From Erigeron canadensis (taxonomy: Eukaryota; Streptophyta; Magnoliopsida; Asterales; Asteraceae): DNA of 64,000 nt. The notes beneath the pieces were generated by a model, which was given only the letters and a program-made list of their open reading frames with translations, searched no databases and had not been told where the DNA came from. Of this stretch, positions 13,001-23,947 are shown piece after piece. The position numbers and the translations under genes are program-made. Position 1 is the first letter of the stretch, and each line of letters begins with the position of its first letter. The DNA is taken from positions 2,854,501 through 2,918,500 of the forward strand of contig NC_057761.1 of assembly GCF_010389155.1 (NCBI RefSeq), in the 5' to 3' direction.

Positions 13001-15599
13001 TTCACTCCCACACACAAATTGATCGAGTTGAACCAAGGCCAACTTTTACAAGTGTTGACAGAGTTTGTAGTCCGAATCGGACTAACTCGACCCGGATGAC
13101 ATTCAAGTCCCGAGTTTTACAACCATGCCGCCTCTAATGGATGAATATGGGTGACTATTTGTCATCCATATATACCCGTTTACCACCGGATATAATACAT
13201 ATATTAGATATGTACATATACTAGATTTGTACATATACACATATACATATATGCCCATACATATTTTAAATTGCTCATCTTGTATATTTTTTGAACTAAA
13301 ACTACAAATATTTGATATATTGTACTCTACTAGTAATTAATGATAATCCACTAATATATAATGCTTAACAAATACTGTCCAAGTGGATTAATAATTTTAG
13401 CTCACAATACCCTCATGGAGTATAAGCACTTTATATTGATGGCGGAATCAAAGGCTACTTGAATAAATATTTGGTTTCGAAACCAATAGACTAGTTAGAT
13501 ATATAGCTTATATTTATAACATCTATTCACAAAAAAATGTTTGCTTTGAAGTTAATGTCTTTCTAACAAATAAACTTTTTTATATCCAATGGATATCCAT
13601 TGACCCATTTCATCCCACAGATTTCAATGTACATAAACAAAGCAAACTTAAATGGATATGGGAAGGATACGAATGATGAAAATAAATGGATATGGATGTG
13701 GATATAGATACAGATACACCTTATTCATATCCGATCCATTGCTATCGCTAATCATCACTTTAGTGAAGTAGATCCAAGTTTAGATACATAGTGCTATGGC
13801 TTGTATGTCTCTAAATTAAGTTTAAAGCATTCTATCAATGAAATTGATAAAGACCAATTTCACCAAGAAATGGGTATTCTACTTATGAAACTTTGTTTTC
13901 ATTGATATATATGAACCATCTTCAAGGAGGCTTAGTGGTAAAGCATCCTACAAAAAGGTTCAAACTTTGATAGCTAAACATCTTAGGATAGCCATGTAAA
14001 GAGGCTAGAGAACCTACATCTTTATTTTGATTTGGTCTGAAAGAAATAGACGCATTTTCATTCAAGCAACAAGCAAAGGTGAGGCCGCACACATCCAAGC
14101 CAGAGGCTTGAAGTTACCAAGGTAGCATGCACACCCTTTTATACTGAAAACATGGTACTATTGACCTTACACCAATGAATTATTCTTCTAAAATCTAATC
14201 TAAACAAATCAATCATATAGACTACTGGGATATTTGGCCTAGTTTATTTAAAAAGTTTTTCAGCTTTAGGTTAACTAAGCTCCAGCTTTTTAACCAAACA
14301 ACTTATGTGTTGATAGCTTTTTAACCCTTAAAAAAAGCAGCCATCCTTGAGTTACTTCCCCAAAGAAGCTCTTCACCCAAAAAGCTTACACGCTAACAAG
14401 CCCAATGCGGTTTTAGAGTATGATAAGGTAGGTTTTAGGGATCTACTTTAGAATAAAGCTGTTGGAGTAAATTACATAATTTGTACTAGGACCTACGTTG
14501 TAATGAAAGTTGATTGAATCTACTATTTGCATGACTGCATCCTTGTCGAAGCTCCATATAATCTAGTAACAAGTCAAAGCTTTTTATCCTTGAGAGGAAC
14601 ATTCTTTTTTCGTCTCAACTCAACAAAATTAATGATAAAGAAAACAACCCCTAAACTTTGTAAGGCTTAAAAACCTTGAATTATATTAGAACTAACAATT
14701 ATGCTATCATTATTCCTATTTTGATATGTAAAGTACCCATATTCTGGTTACTATTTTTTCGGCCTTTCAAAATAAGTAAGCACTAATTAAGTACAATCTA
14801 TGTAAATACAAACTTTATACTTTATTCTGTGTGTTGGGACATCTTATAAAAACACATCCATTTTAAACAAATCAATTTGATAAATACATAACTTGCACAC
14901 TATGAAATAACGACAGTAACACTAATGTCGTCTTCCACGGGTTTTAGGTCGCTATGAATTAACGACCATCCTCATAAAGTATTGTTCAAGTATGGTATAT
15001 TTAAATAGACGATACGATAATTTAATGGGTGATAATTTAATTTATTTATAGTAAATAAAAAGAAGAAGAAGAAAAAAGGCATACTGTTTGTCTGCAATGT
15101 GGATAGTAGAAACCAAATCAACCTAAAAAAATAATATAAAAAAAGTAATTAGTGTGTGTGTGTATAAATATACAAATATATACATACAAATATATATATA
15201 TATATATAAACTGAATGAAATGAAATGAAAAGAAAAAAAAAAGGAAACCTGAAGAAAAGGGTTAAGAATAGACCAAGGGAATTTCTTGCGATAAGTAACA
15301 AGTGCAGTTTGTAACTGAGGAGGCGAATCTCCACCGTTTTTAAACCTCATGTAATCCGCAATCGAATTGTTTTCGAGAAATCGTTCAGGGGATACTCCTT
15401 TATCATCTTCTTCCAACCATTGTTGTTTTATTATTCTAATTATTCCTCTTCTTTTTTTTCTTCTGAATTTTATAAAATTGTTACTATTATTATTAGTGAT
15501 GTTGTTAATTTTGGGCCTAAAATAACAGCAAGTGGAATTGCTAATTGATGTTGAAGAAGAAGTAGAAGATAATATGGAGAGACAGATACTCGAGACCAT
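7048..15599 (-). CDS. TraB-like plastid protein, 5 exons, 462 aa
   Basis: Exons on the minus strand are 15249-15599, 15085-15122, 10706-10976, 8402-8688 and 7048-7489. All introns are GT-AG and the phases close into 463 codons including the stop. Exon 1 begins with a Ser/Thr/Asn-rich, then basic, stretch of about 60 residues that resembles a chloroplast transit peptide, followed by SPERFLENNSIADYMRF and QTALVTYRKKFPWS. Exon 2 gives VDLVSTIHIADKQ and exon 3 YFETLQKELQSYDCVLYE, a pattern like the start of TraB/PrgY/GumN proteins. Exon 5 has GERNRAATEALERAI and AILYGGGHMPDLGRRL, matching the family's RN and GxGH segments, then a hydrophobic span (LALLIFSSVLALDLWF). Another hydrophobic span lies at PMPLVGLFFISSLCA in exon 4. 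Similarity to Arabidopsis TraB-related proteins is from memory; biochemical role unknown. Introns 2 and 3 carry Mutator-like elements. Confidence 0.8.
9005..10529. mobile_element. Non-autonomous Mutator-like element (MULE-B) in intron 3
   Basis: TIRs start GGGTTTAGTGCGCCGG on the left and GGGATTAGTGCGCCGG on the reverse strand at the right, and extend inward through a second inverted block (agggataagtacccc against its complement near 10265-10285). Flanking 9-mers TACTTTTTA (8996-9004) and TATTTTTTA (10530-10538) agree at eight of nine positions, consistent with a Mutator-type target duplication. The inside is non-coding, with several CCGGCCA repeats and an (AT)n run. It lies 177 bp from exon 3 of the TraB-like gene. 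Confidence 0.8.
11604..12914. mobile_element. Non-autonomous Mutator-like element (MULE-A copy 2) in intron 2
   Basis: A perfect 9-bp target duplication, TAGATATTA, flanks it at 11595-11603 and 12915-12923. The TIRs start GAGTTAATTA and share the CTTTCCTTTCGAAATTACG block with copy 1. Unlike copy 1 it is not a palindrome throughout: the centre (about 12120-12500) is richer in GC and has unrelated sequence with an ORF on each strand. It sits in the 4.1-kb second intron of the TraB-like gene. Confidence 0.9.
12924..15084. other. Remainder of TraB-like intron 2
   Basis: Mostly AT-rich. At about 13930-13975 a tRNA-like pair is visible: a box-A-like GGCTTAGTGG followed by a box-B-like GGTTCAAACTT, perhaps a decayed SINE. 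I could not find its ends or a poly-A tail. Confidence 0.35.
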
Positions 15600-16895
15600 A
15601 GCTCTCTCTCCCTTTTTTTTTTTCTTTTTTTCTTTTCTTTTTTCCTGTTTATTATATGTTGATATTTTTGGTTGCCCGTTTATTACCCACTTTGCACACA
15701 AAGTAACGGGTTTCGTGTAGGTGTGTTTCACAATATTTCCTCTACGTCATTACAATTTGTTTTACTTTGATGGTATGATATGGGTCGAATTGTGTCGACT
15801 TTGTAAATAAAATATTTAAAAGTAGGTTAATACTCGTATTGCATACTTATACCGGTTTGTTCATTTAAAAGCAAGTTTTTTAAAAAAAAACCCAAAAAAT
15901 TAATCTTAATCTCAATCACTTATTTCGTTTCTGTTTGTTAAAATATTTTCTTTTTTTCTTCTCCATTTGCCCCTCCGATCTCGTTCACTCTCCTCTAAAA
16001 ATGATAATTGGAAGGGAACCATCTAGCCCCTTGTACCCTTTGGGTACCATGCCGCACTACCGCATATTGGCATCCTGACCAGAGAGTAGGTGGGAATAAC
16101 GAATACTTCTCCTTTACCACCACCTTTATCTGTCATTGACGCCATAACCATTACCACTATCGGCCGTTGCCACAACTACCTCCACGGCTCCACCAGAGGC
16201 GGATCTGGGATTTTTGTATACAGGTGGCACGATTACAAAAGTGATAACATGAATGCGATGACTCATGGGTAGGGCAGGTAATGAGATTTTTAATGCTCCG
16301 AGACGAAACGCTTTGAAAATGTACCCATTAGGTTTTGTAAACGAACAACTTATCAATTTTTTGTAGTTTAGGACTATGTACTTAAGCTAGATGAGTCGTC
16401 CGCACATGATTTCTCATTATATAAAATCAACTTTACAACTTTGGCAGATGACTTCAAATGATAAGTTTAATGTAAACATATAAGATGCATCGTTAGTTTT
16501 TCAAAGATCTTGTCATAGTTTATTATAGTATTTTTAATTATAGGTTATGGTTAAGGCTTTTTAATTGAAGGTGACATTTTTTTAATACGTACTCACATTG
16601 TATTTTTGAAATGTAGTTAAGTTTATAATTAGAATACTTATGTTTACCATATATTAGTAATCATATAATTTTTCAAAATGATATAGAATACTTATATAAG
16701 TTAGGTGCAATATTTTTGTCATTTGATAGGAGATATGGAATTATAAGCTAGTAAATAACTGTTACATATTTATAAGGAAGATTTGAGGTATTGAATGAAT
16801 GTACTCAAAAGTTAAAGGACTAAACTTTTGACATTAAACAATCATAAGGGTTTTATGAAGTAATGTAAAAAAGGCCAATGTTATTATCTTCTTCA
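15600..16895. other. Upstream region of the TraB-like gene
   Basis: Immediately upstream of the start codon is a long pyrimidine tract on the plus strand (15600-15650), which would be a purine-rich 5' leader on the minus strand. Further up, no gene is recognised. Short ORFs at 16090-16360 overlap on opposite strands and have no family signature. Confidence 0.4.
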
Positions 16896-17591
16896 CTAGC
16901 TAAATAACCCGGGTTCAATCCGGGCATTGTAATCAAATTTTAAAACCAAAAAAATATAAAAGAATGTATGTAATTTTTCTTATCAATATATTATAACTTG
17001 ATATGAAGATAGTGAATCGACTAACACAATGATATGTAAAATAAGAGTACATGTTGCGTTAACAAAGTATAAAAAGTCATTTCATAATATTTTATAAAAA
17101 AAATTAAAATTTATTTGTTTCAAATAAAATATTAGGAATTTTAAATAAGCATTAAGTGAGATTTTTTTTTTGTCAAATATGACATCATAAATGAAAGAAA
17201 AAACTTTTTAAAAAATGTGTGATCATGACACATCATAATCTTTCTAAAAATACTTTTGAAAAACAATCCTTCTTTATTATATATTAGCATTGTACCCACG
17301 CGATGCGGCGGTGGTCGTGACGGCGACGGTGTGGTGGTGGATGCGACGTCGAGTGTCGTAGATAATTCATATAAAAGTAATTGATTTAAAAGGTTAATGG
17401 AGATATTTTAGAAAAATAAAGGATTGATAGTGTAATTTAGTTATTAATGTTAAGAGAATAGTGTATGTGAAAATATTTTAAAGGGTTGTAGCCTTGTAGG
17501 TGAAAATATTACATAGGAGGACATTTTAGACATTTTCCCTCATGTTCTTCACATGAGGGGTATCCTCATTAATATAGAGTATAGATAAAGA
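16896..17591 (-). mobile_element. Helitron-like element (outer), split by a second one
   Basis: On the minus strand the 3' end has a hairpin (CCCGG, loop, CCGGG) followed by CTAG and then a T. The 5' end can be read as TCTTTA preceded by A at 17591, continuing after the inner insertion as TATATAATAAAGAAGG, which resembles plant Helitron 5' termini. It carries no coding sequence. The 5' end depends on removing the nested element, so confidence is moderate. Confidence 0.45.
17284..17585 (-). mobile_element. Helitron-like element (inner), 302 bp
   Basis: The minus strand starts TCTATACTCTATATTAATG after an A and ends in CTAA before a T, as expected for Helitrons inserting between A and T without target duplication. 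Just inside the 3' end is a GC-rich segment (CGCCGCATCGCGTGGG) where the terminal hairpin would be. No coding sequence. Confidence 0.55.
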
Positions 17592-17698
17592 TTGTTCTCT
17601 GTAACTTTGATAATACAAAATAGAGACTCCTTCTGCCATTAATGTCCAGATTTTAAATTTATTTTGGCTTGCTTATAGTTATTCGTATAAAAACAAGG

Positions 17699-18158
17699 TG
17701 AACAAACTTCCATTAACCCAGAAATCAAAGATTAAATCTCAATTTAATCTTACCTAATTCAATCTTAATTGAATTAAACAATCAACCAAAATCCCCACTG
17801 TTATTCAGGTAGGATTCACACAATTAGATTACTGTGTTTTCTATTACAATGATGAATTTATGAATTTAGAGAATTATTACAGAATCCATATCGAGGGAAA
17901 ATATCAATGAAAAGAGGGAAACGGGTTATGAACCCTTAGGGTTCATAACATTGTATTTATAAAGATAACTTTTAAGAAAATACAAAACTAGTCCCTCTTC
18001 TTTAAGTTTTCAGAAAAGCCATTTTTAGCCCCTTTACACAGCAAAAGTTCATCTGCAGTCCTTAAGTCCTATCCATGAACAAATTATCCTGCACAAATTC
18101 TAATCATACAATAAGCAACAATTTAAGGAAGAATAAGATTACAACACATCTTTTAACA
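17699..18158 (-). repeat. Copia-A 3' LTR
   Basis: 460 bp, starts TGAACAAACTT and ends TTTTAACA on the plus strand. It matches 51369-51820 along its length with scattered substitutions and small indels. The purine-rich tract AAGTGGGGA lies just inside it on the minus strand. Confidence 0.93.
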
Positions 18159-18164
18159 TCCCCA

Positions 18165-18898
18165 CTTAATCTTATTCTCCAACAAATTAACCAACTTCAT
18201 TTTTTGACAAAAAATACTATGAGACTTTGTATCCAATCCTTTGGTCAAGATATTAGGTATATTATCAGTTGACTCAATTTTCTCAACTTTAATGACCCCT
18301 GTCAACATCTTTTCTCTCACAAAATGGAGATCAATTTCTAGATGCTTAGTTCTTTCATGGAAAACAGGATTTGAAAACACTTTTATGGCAGATATATTAT
18401 CATGAAACACTTTAACACGAAGTACATTAGTAACTTGTAAATCCTGTAAAATTTTTACTATCCAAATTACTTCACAAGTAACAGCAGCTAAAGCTCTATA
18501 TTCACCTTCAGTAGGAGATTTTGAAACAGTGTTTTGTTTTTTACTTTTCCAAGAAACTAATGAACCACAGAAAAAAAACACAATAATTTGTAACAGATCT
18601 CCTACTAGCAATGCATTTACCCCAATCAGAATCATCATATGCTTCAAGAGTCAAAGAAGACGACTTAAGTATAGAAATACCTTTACCAGGAGCACCTTTT
18701 AGATATCTCATAACTCTGAGTGCAACTTTGAGGTGTGAAGCTAAAGGTTTATGCATAAATTGACTCAAGCAATGTACAGTATAAGCAATATCTGGCCTTG
18801 TATGAGTTAAATAAATCAACTTACCTATAAGCTTTTGATAATTTGTAATATTATCTAAGATAGGATCAGAACTACTTTCTTCACTAGAAAGTAGCACA
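18165..18898 (-). pseudogene. Copia-A RNase H region
   Basis: After the Harbinger insertion the Copia frame resumes with YQKLIGKLIYLTHTRPDIAY and VALRVMRYLKG, the linker between Copia reverse transcriptase and RNase H. A frameshift near 18545-18560 moves it to SLVSWKSKKQN, then EGEYRALAAVTCEVIW and HERTKHLEIDLHFVREK, all standard Ty1/Copia RNase H motifs. The ORF ends shortly before the 3' LTR. It would degrade the RNA strand during reverse transcription, but is broken here. Confidence 0.88.
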
Positions 18899-18901
18899 TT
18901 A

Positions 18902-20807
18902 GGGGGAGAGGAGTGGTCATTGGCATGCCCAACGACATGGCATGCCACCGAGGGAACACCGACGCCATTAAGCCGGCATGGTAGCGGCATGGACTCCAAC
19001 GGGCTAAAAGCCATGCACGGGTTGAAACTTTCGAACGTTAGGGGGGTGCGTTTGTGGTGGGGTCCGCCCACTTTTTAACCGTTGAACACTATTTAAAAAA
19101 AAAAATTCTCCTACCTCTTTATCTATATATACACTTCATTTTTAACCCAAAAAATCACCAAACAAAACCATATCTTCACACTTTCACCCAAAAAAACACC
19201 ACACTACCAAAAAATTGATTCCTCTTCCTCATCTTCTTCATTTTGTGTTCCCCCGAATTTAGACGATTCGTCTACGGGGAGTACTTTTTAGTTTTTTAAC
19301 CAAGTGTACGCCGAGCTTGAAAATACCGACACCTCTACTGACACTCGTAGGTATATTGATCGAGAGTGGGAAGAAGCTCACGCGATACTAATGCGTGACT
19401 ACTTCATTGAAGACTCAAAGTTTGACGAACCATTTTTTTGTCATTATTTTCGCATGAGCAAGAGGTTGTTTTTGAAGATTGTTGGTGATATTGAAGCTAA
19501 CTTTAGTTACTTTCAAGAGGGGTACGACGCACTGGGTAAAAAAAGTTGCTGCGCTCTTCAAAAGTGCACATTGGCGATCAAGCAACTGTCTACGGGTGAA
19601 CCTTCAGACACATATGACGAGTATTTATGTATGGCTGCTAGAACGGGACGCAAGACCATGGAGTACTTTTGTGATGCGGTCGTCAATTTGTATCAAAAGG
19701 AGTTCTTACGTAGGCCGGCATCTCATGACATTGCTCTCATCACACAAGCTCATGAAGAAAGACACCACATTCCAGGAATGCTTGGTAGTCTTGATTGTAC
19801 ACACATCGAATGGAGGATGTGCCATAAATGCTTAAAAGGGCAATACACGAGGGGTGATCACAAGGTACCTACTATTATGATTGAATGTGTTGCTTCTTAT
19901 GACTTGTGGATTTGGCATTCGTTTTTCGGTCCCGCTGGATCGAACAACGATGTCAATGTTTTGCAGCAGTCGCCGTTGTTTCAAAACGAGTGTAATGGAT
20001 CCGCGCCAAACAGTTCATTTAGCGTAAATGGACATGATTACAAGCGCGGTTACTACCTTACCGATGGAATCTATCCTAGGTGGGCTGCGTTTGTTAAAGC
20101 TTATCCTCATCCAGTGGAACAAGATGAAAAGAAATTTAAAAGACTACAAGAGGCTGCAAGAAAGGATGTTGAGCGCGTGTTTAGTGTTCTCAAGGGAAAA
20201 TGGAAGATCTTGGACCGTCCCCTCTGGCTATAGACAAAGGAGAAGATCAAAAAAGTCGTCGCTGCGTGTACTATACTACACAACATGATCATCAAAGACA
20301 ACGAGTGGGCAATATCACCGGTTCATATTATGGATCCACCGGTGCCAAGAGTTTATAACCCGGAAGCAAACCGGGAGATAATGGACGAGAACGTGCATCA
20401 TCGGCTCCGATATGATCTCACGGTGCATGTATCGGCTTTAGACTTATCATTCCTTGACGATCCAGTGATGCAGCCACCATCAGTCGCGAGTTTGATTTAG
20501 TTGTCTTCATTATCATGTAGAATTTTAGTTTCGTTTTATGTTGTTATGTACTTTTTAATTTTATGTTTGTGTAATGTTTAGTTTAATTTGAATGAAATAT
20601 TTTAAGTTTTTATTAAAAAAGAAAGTGTTTAATTAAATTAAATTAAAAAGAAAATTTTTTTTTTTGAGGGATGAGAAAGTCATGAATGCCATTAAAAATG
20701 ATTGGGGGGGATAGTTGGGAGGGTTGAAAAGGAAAATTGAGTTGGAGGTATTTGATTGGTGGAATTTGGGAGGGATGGTAATTTGGGAGGCATGACTCCT
20801 CCCCCCC
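18902..20807 (+). mobile_element. PIF/Harbinger DNA transposon 1, inserted in Copia-A
   Basis: The 3-bp target duplication TTA at 18899-18901 and 20808-20810 is the classical PIF/Harbinger target. TIRs read GGGGGAGAGGAGTGG on the left and GGGGGGGAGGAGTCATGCC as reverse complement on the right. It holds one transposase ORF and no second (Myb/SANT-like) ORF. Joining its flanks restores a continuous Copia-A reading from PIYVPLDP to NVLLSSEE. Confidence 0.9.
19214..20500 (+). pseudogene. Harbinger-type DDE transposase, near-intact with two amber stops
   Basis: One frame covers about 428 codons. The N-terminus would be a Ser-rich leader starting at 19214, but the first codon is ATT rather than ATG. 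TAG codons occur at 19289-19291 and 20231-20233. The rest aligns with the DDE_Tnp_4 class: RRYIDREWEEAHAIL, MSKRLFLKIV, then the catalytic segments GSLDCTHIEW, GPAGSNNDVNVL and RKDVERVFSVLKG, so both Asp and the Glu are kept. VAACTILHNMII follows after the second stop. Such enzymes cut at TWA targets together with a Myb-like partner, which is not encoded here. Confidence 0.88.
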
Positions 20808-20810
20808 TTA

Positions 20811-21692
20811 GGATCTAAAGGCACATAAATTGGCTTTCCTGCAAGTAAACTGAACTCTTCAAGAAGGTCTAAACAATATTTTCTTTTATTCAAACAAACC
20901 CCATTAGGAGTTTTAATAATCCCAAATCTTTAATTAGAAACTGAGTTTTTAAATAAGTTTTGAAATTCTCAATTTCCTGCTCATCATTACCACTAACAAT
21001 AATATCATCCACATACACAAGTAGAGCAATAAACACTTTACCAGAATATTTTGTAAACAAAGAATAATCACTTTTACTTTGAACAAAACCATTTTAATTA
21101 AAGCCTCAGTTAATTTTGCATTCCGTTGCCTAAGTGCTTGCTTTAAGCCATATAATGATTTATTAAGCTTAGAAACTCTTTTATCATTAATATCACAAAA
21201 ACCTTCGGGAGGTTTCATATTCACAATTTCATCAAGATCACCATATAGGAAAGCATTATTAATAGTTAATTGATATAAATTCCAATCATTTTGAACTGCA
21301 ATATTGATTAAACATCTAACAGTCACAATTTTGATCACAGGAGAGAATGTTTCATCAAAGTCAACACCTCCTCTTTGACTATAACCTTTAGCCACTAGTC
21401 TAGCCTTATATCTTTCTATTTCACCATTTTACTTATATTTGATTTTATAAATCCATTTACAACCTATGGGTGTTCTATCTTTACGTAATTCAGTTAATTC
21501 CCAAGTATTGTTTCTATGTAAAACCTCTATCTCATTATTCATAGCATCTACCCATTCAGTGTGTTTACAAGCTTCACTGTACCTTTGAGGTTCAGTGCTT
21601 TTATTAAGCATAGAGATAAAGGAAAAACAAACACTGGGCAGAATAACAAACAAACTTTTCAAGACCATACTTAATACTAGAATTAACAACAA
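20811..21692 (-). pseudogene. Copia-A reverse transcriptase region
   Basis: Motifs in order on the minus strand: WVDAMNNEIEVLHRNNTWEL, CKWIYKIKYK, a TAA, then [19 protein letters not shown] and KLNKSLYGLKQA. A frameshift places the catalytic LVYVDDIIVSG (near 20995-21030) in another frame, and MNKRKYCLDLLEEF leads up to the Harbinger insertion at 20810. These are the hallmark segments of a Ty1/Copia RNA-dependent DNA polymerase, here not translatable as one protein. Confidence 0.9.
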
Positions 21693-22852
21693 AATCTTTA
21701 TACTTTCTTGGAAAAACAGAAATTCTATTAGATCTTCTCAAAGATTGATTATCAACATTGTCAATATTTAAAACTTGATTGTCAACTTGATTATTTAAAT
21801 CATCACCATTATTTTCAAATAATTGGTCATTATTTTGAAATAAATGATTATCTAAACCATCTATACTATCCTCATGTGTTGCAGTTGTTACACTTTCATT
21901 GGTAATGTCACTATGAACACTGCCAGAATGAGAGGAACTCTTGCCATCACAATCAGTTGTCCCACTATCTCTCTCTTCATCATAGGGTGCTTTAGGATAC
22001 TCATTATCATTAAAGAAATTTAAAAAATCATTTTCAGAAGGTCTGATTAAATCAGTTTTTTGTTTTAAAGGAAAAACATGCTCAAAGAATTTAACATCTC
22101 TTGAAACAAAAATTGAGTTATCATTATAACCCTTTTTTGAAAATGAGTAACCTAACAAGATACTTTTGGTAGTTCTACTAGAAGTTTTATCATTATTACT
22201 TAAATTTTTTGAAAAACAAAGACAACCAAAAGTTTTCAAATGAGAGAGATTTGGTAACTGGTTAAAGATCAATTCATAAGGGGTCTTTCCATTAAGCACA
22301 TAGGATGGTAATCTGTTGATCAAGTAAGTAGCAGTTAGAATGCATTCAGTCCACAAATTAAGAGGGAGTCCCCCTGAAACAAAGAGATCTAGCTACATTC
22401 AAAAGATGTCTATGTTTTCTTTCAACCACTCCATTTAGTTGAGGAGTATAAACATTTGAAGTTTGATGAATAATACCATTTGTTTCAACAAAGGTATTAA
22501 ACTTAGAATTCAAAAACTCTGTACCATTATCACTTCTCAAAGTTTTAATGGTAGTTTTAAACTGATTTTTAATCAAGTCAAAAAACACAGTTACATTTTC
22601 TAGAACTTCATTTTTAGATTTTAGTAGATAAACCCAAACTGCTCTTGAATAATCATCTATAATGGTTAAAAAATACTTATAGCCACCCCTTCCAGTAACC
22701 TTGTAAGGTCCCCAAACATTTAAGGGCACAAGTTGACCAAGAAAGGTATATTTATGATCACTTATAAGAAATGAAATTCTTGTTTGTTTAGCTTCAAAAC
22801 AAATATCACATACAGTTTCACTTTCATGTTTAAAGTTAAGCAAAGACTGCAT
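21604..22852 (-). pseudogene. Copia-A integrase
   Basis: The core catalytic domain shows [25 protein letters not shown] and LNGVVERKHRHLLNVARS, giving the D, D and E residues. A frameshift near 22357-22370 leads to LTATYLINRLPS and FGCLCFSKN, the conserved C-terminal part, followed by an acidic linker rich in Asn, Asp and Ser and RRSNRI before the reverse transcriptase. It would insert Copia cDNA, but is disrupted. Confidence 0.9.
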
Positions 22853-22857
22853 TTTAT

Positions 22858-23942
22858 TCAGAACATCATTAGAAGGGTGACCAAGTCAAGCATGCCACAC
22901 AGATTTAGACACATTGCAAGTAACAAGTCTAGGCATACCTTTAAACATTCATGAATATAGTATAAACCACCCTGTTGTTTACCAGTTCCCAGAACTTTCA
23001 TTGCATTTAAACCCTGAGTCATAACATAGCACAAAGACTCATCAAAAGCATTAAGCAATTTACTATGCTTGGCAACCTTATGTACTGAAAGTAACTTAAC
23101 ACAATATTCAGGAACAACAAGTACATCGTATAAGGTTAAATAGTCAGTTAACTGTAAATTTCCAATCTTCTTAATATAAGCAAAAGTTCCATTAGGATGT
23201 CTGAATTTGATTTTTAAAGCAGATATGTCAATAAGATCAACTAAACCATCTTCAGTATAAGTTATATGATGATTTGCTCCTGAATCATTAATCCAACTTT
23301 GATTTTTAGATTGTTGTTTCAGATTAGCATTAGAACAAAGAAATCTATCAAAGTTTTCATTAAAGATTCTACTATTGTTTTATATCACACTTGCCATATT
23401 AGCATTCACATTTTGAGAAGTATCACCATTATCTTTCAGCAAATTCATAATTCTGGTTAACTGCTCATCAGAAAAAGAAGGAGTAGAAGAAGAAGCAGCA
23501 GAATTACTAGCAACTTTTCTGTTGTTAGAACCTATAAACCTTTTTTTACCAAAATCTGGAGGATATCCTATAACCTTGAAACATTTATCAATAGCATGTC
23601 CATTCAAAACCACAATTCTCACACACTATAGAAGAACCTTTGTTTTTATTCTAAGAAGTACTACCTTTAAAATTTTTAGAGAAAGCATTGTTATTTGGAA
23701 AACCTCTTGTAGAATTTACTTTTGACACAACAGCAGAAGACTGTGTTTTACTAGTAGAAGAAATACCTCTATGAGATTCATTTCTAGACAAGATAGAATA
23801 AGCAGTTTTAAGAACAGGTAAAGGTTCTTTAGTTAGAATTGTACTTCTTACATTCATATATATATATATCATGACCCATCAAAAATTGCATAAGTTTCAT
23901 TAACTGAGTATGTTTAGCAAAATCAGAAGTAGCATGACAAGT
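22858..23942 (-). pseudogene. Copia-A gag C-terminus, zinc knuckle and protease
   Basis: Reading resumes left of the Athila insertion with CTCHATSDFAKHTQLMKLM, typical of Copia gag. The zinc knuckle (CENCGF, then GHAIDKC) is split by a one-base frameshift near 23600. The protease active site is WINDSGANHH near 23285. The pre-integrase WHA.LGHPS has TGA at 22886-22888 where Arg is usual, fitting CGA to TGA. A TAA also occurs near 23380. The element is dead at several points. Confidence 0.85.
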
Positions 23943-23947
23943 ACATC

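Noticed and set aside
15123..15248. Read-through of exon 1 into FFFSFHFISFSLY-type sequence
   Set aside because: This is intron 1 of the TraB-like gene; a GT donor at 15248 and an acceptor before VDLVSTIH explain it.
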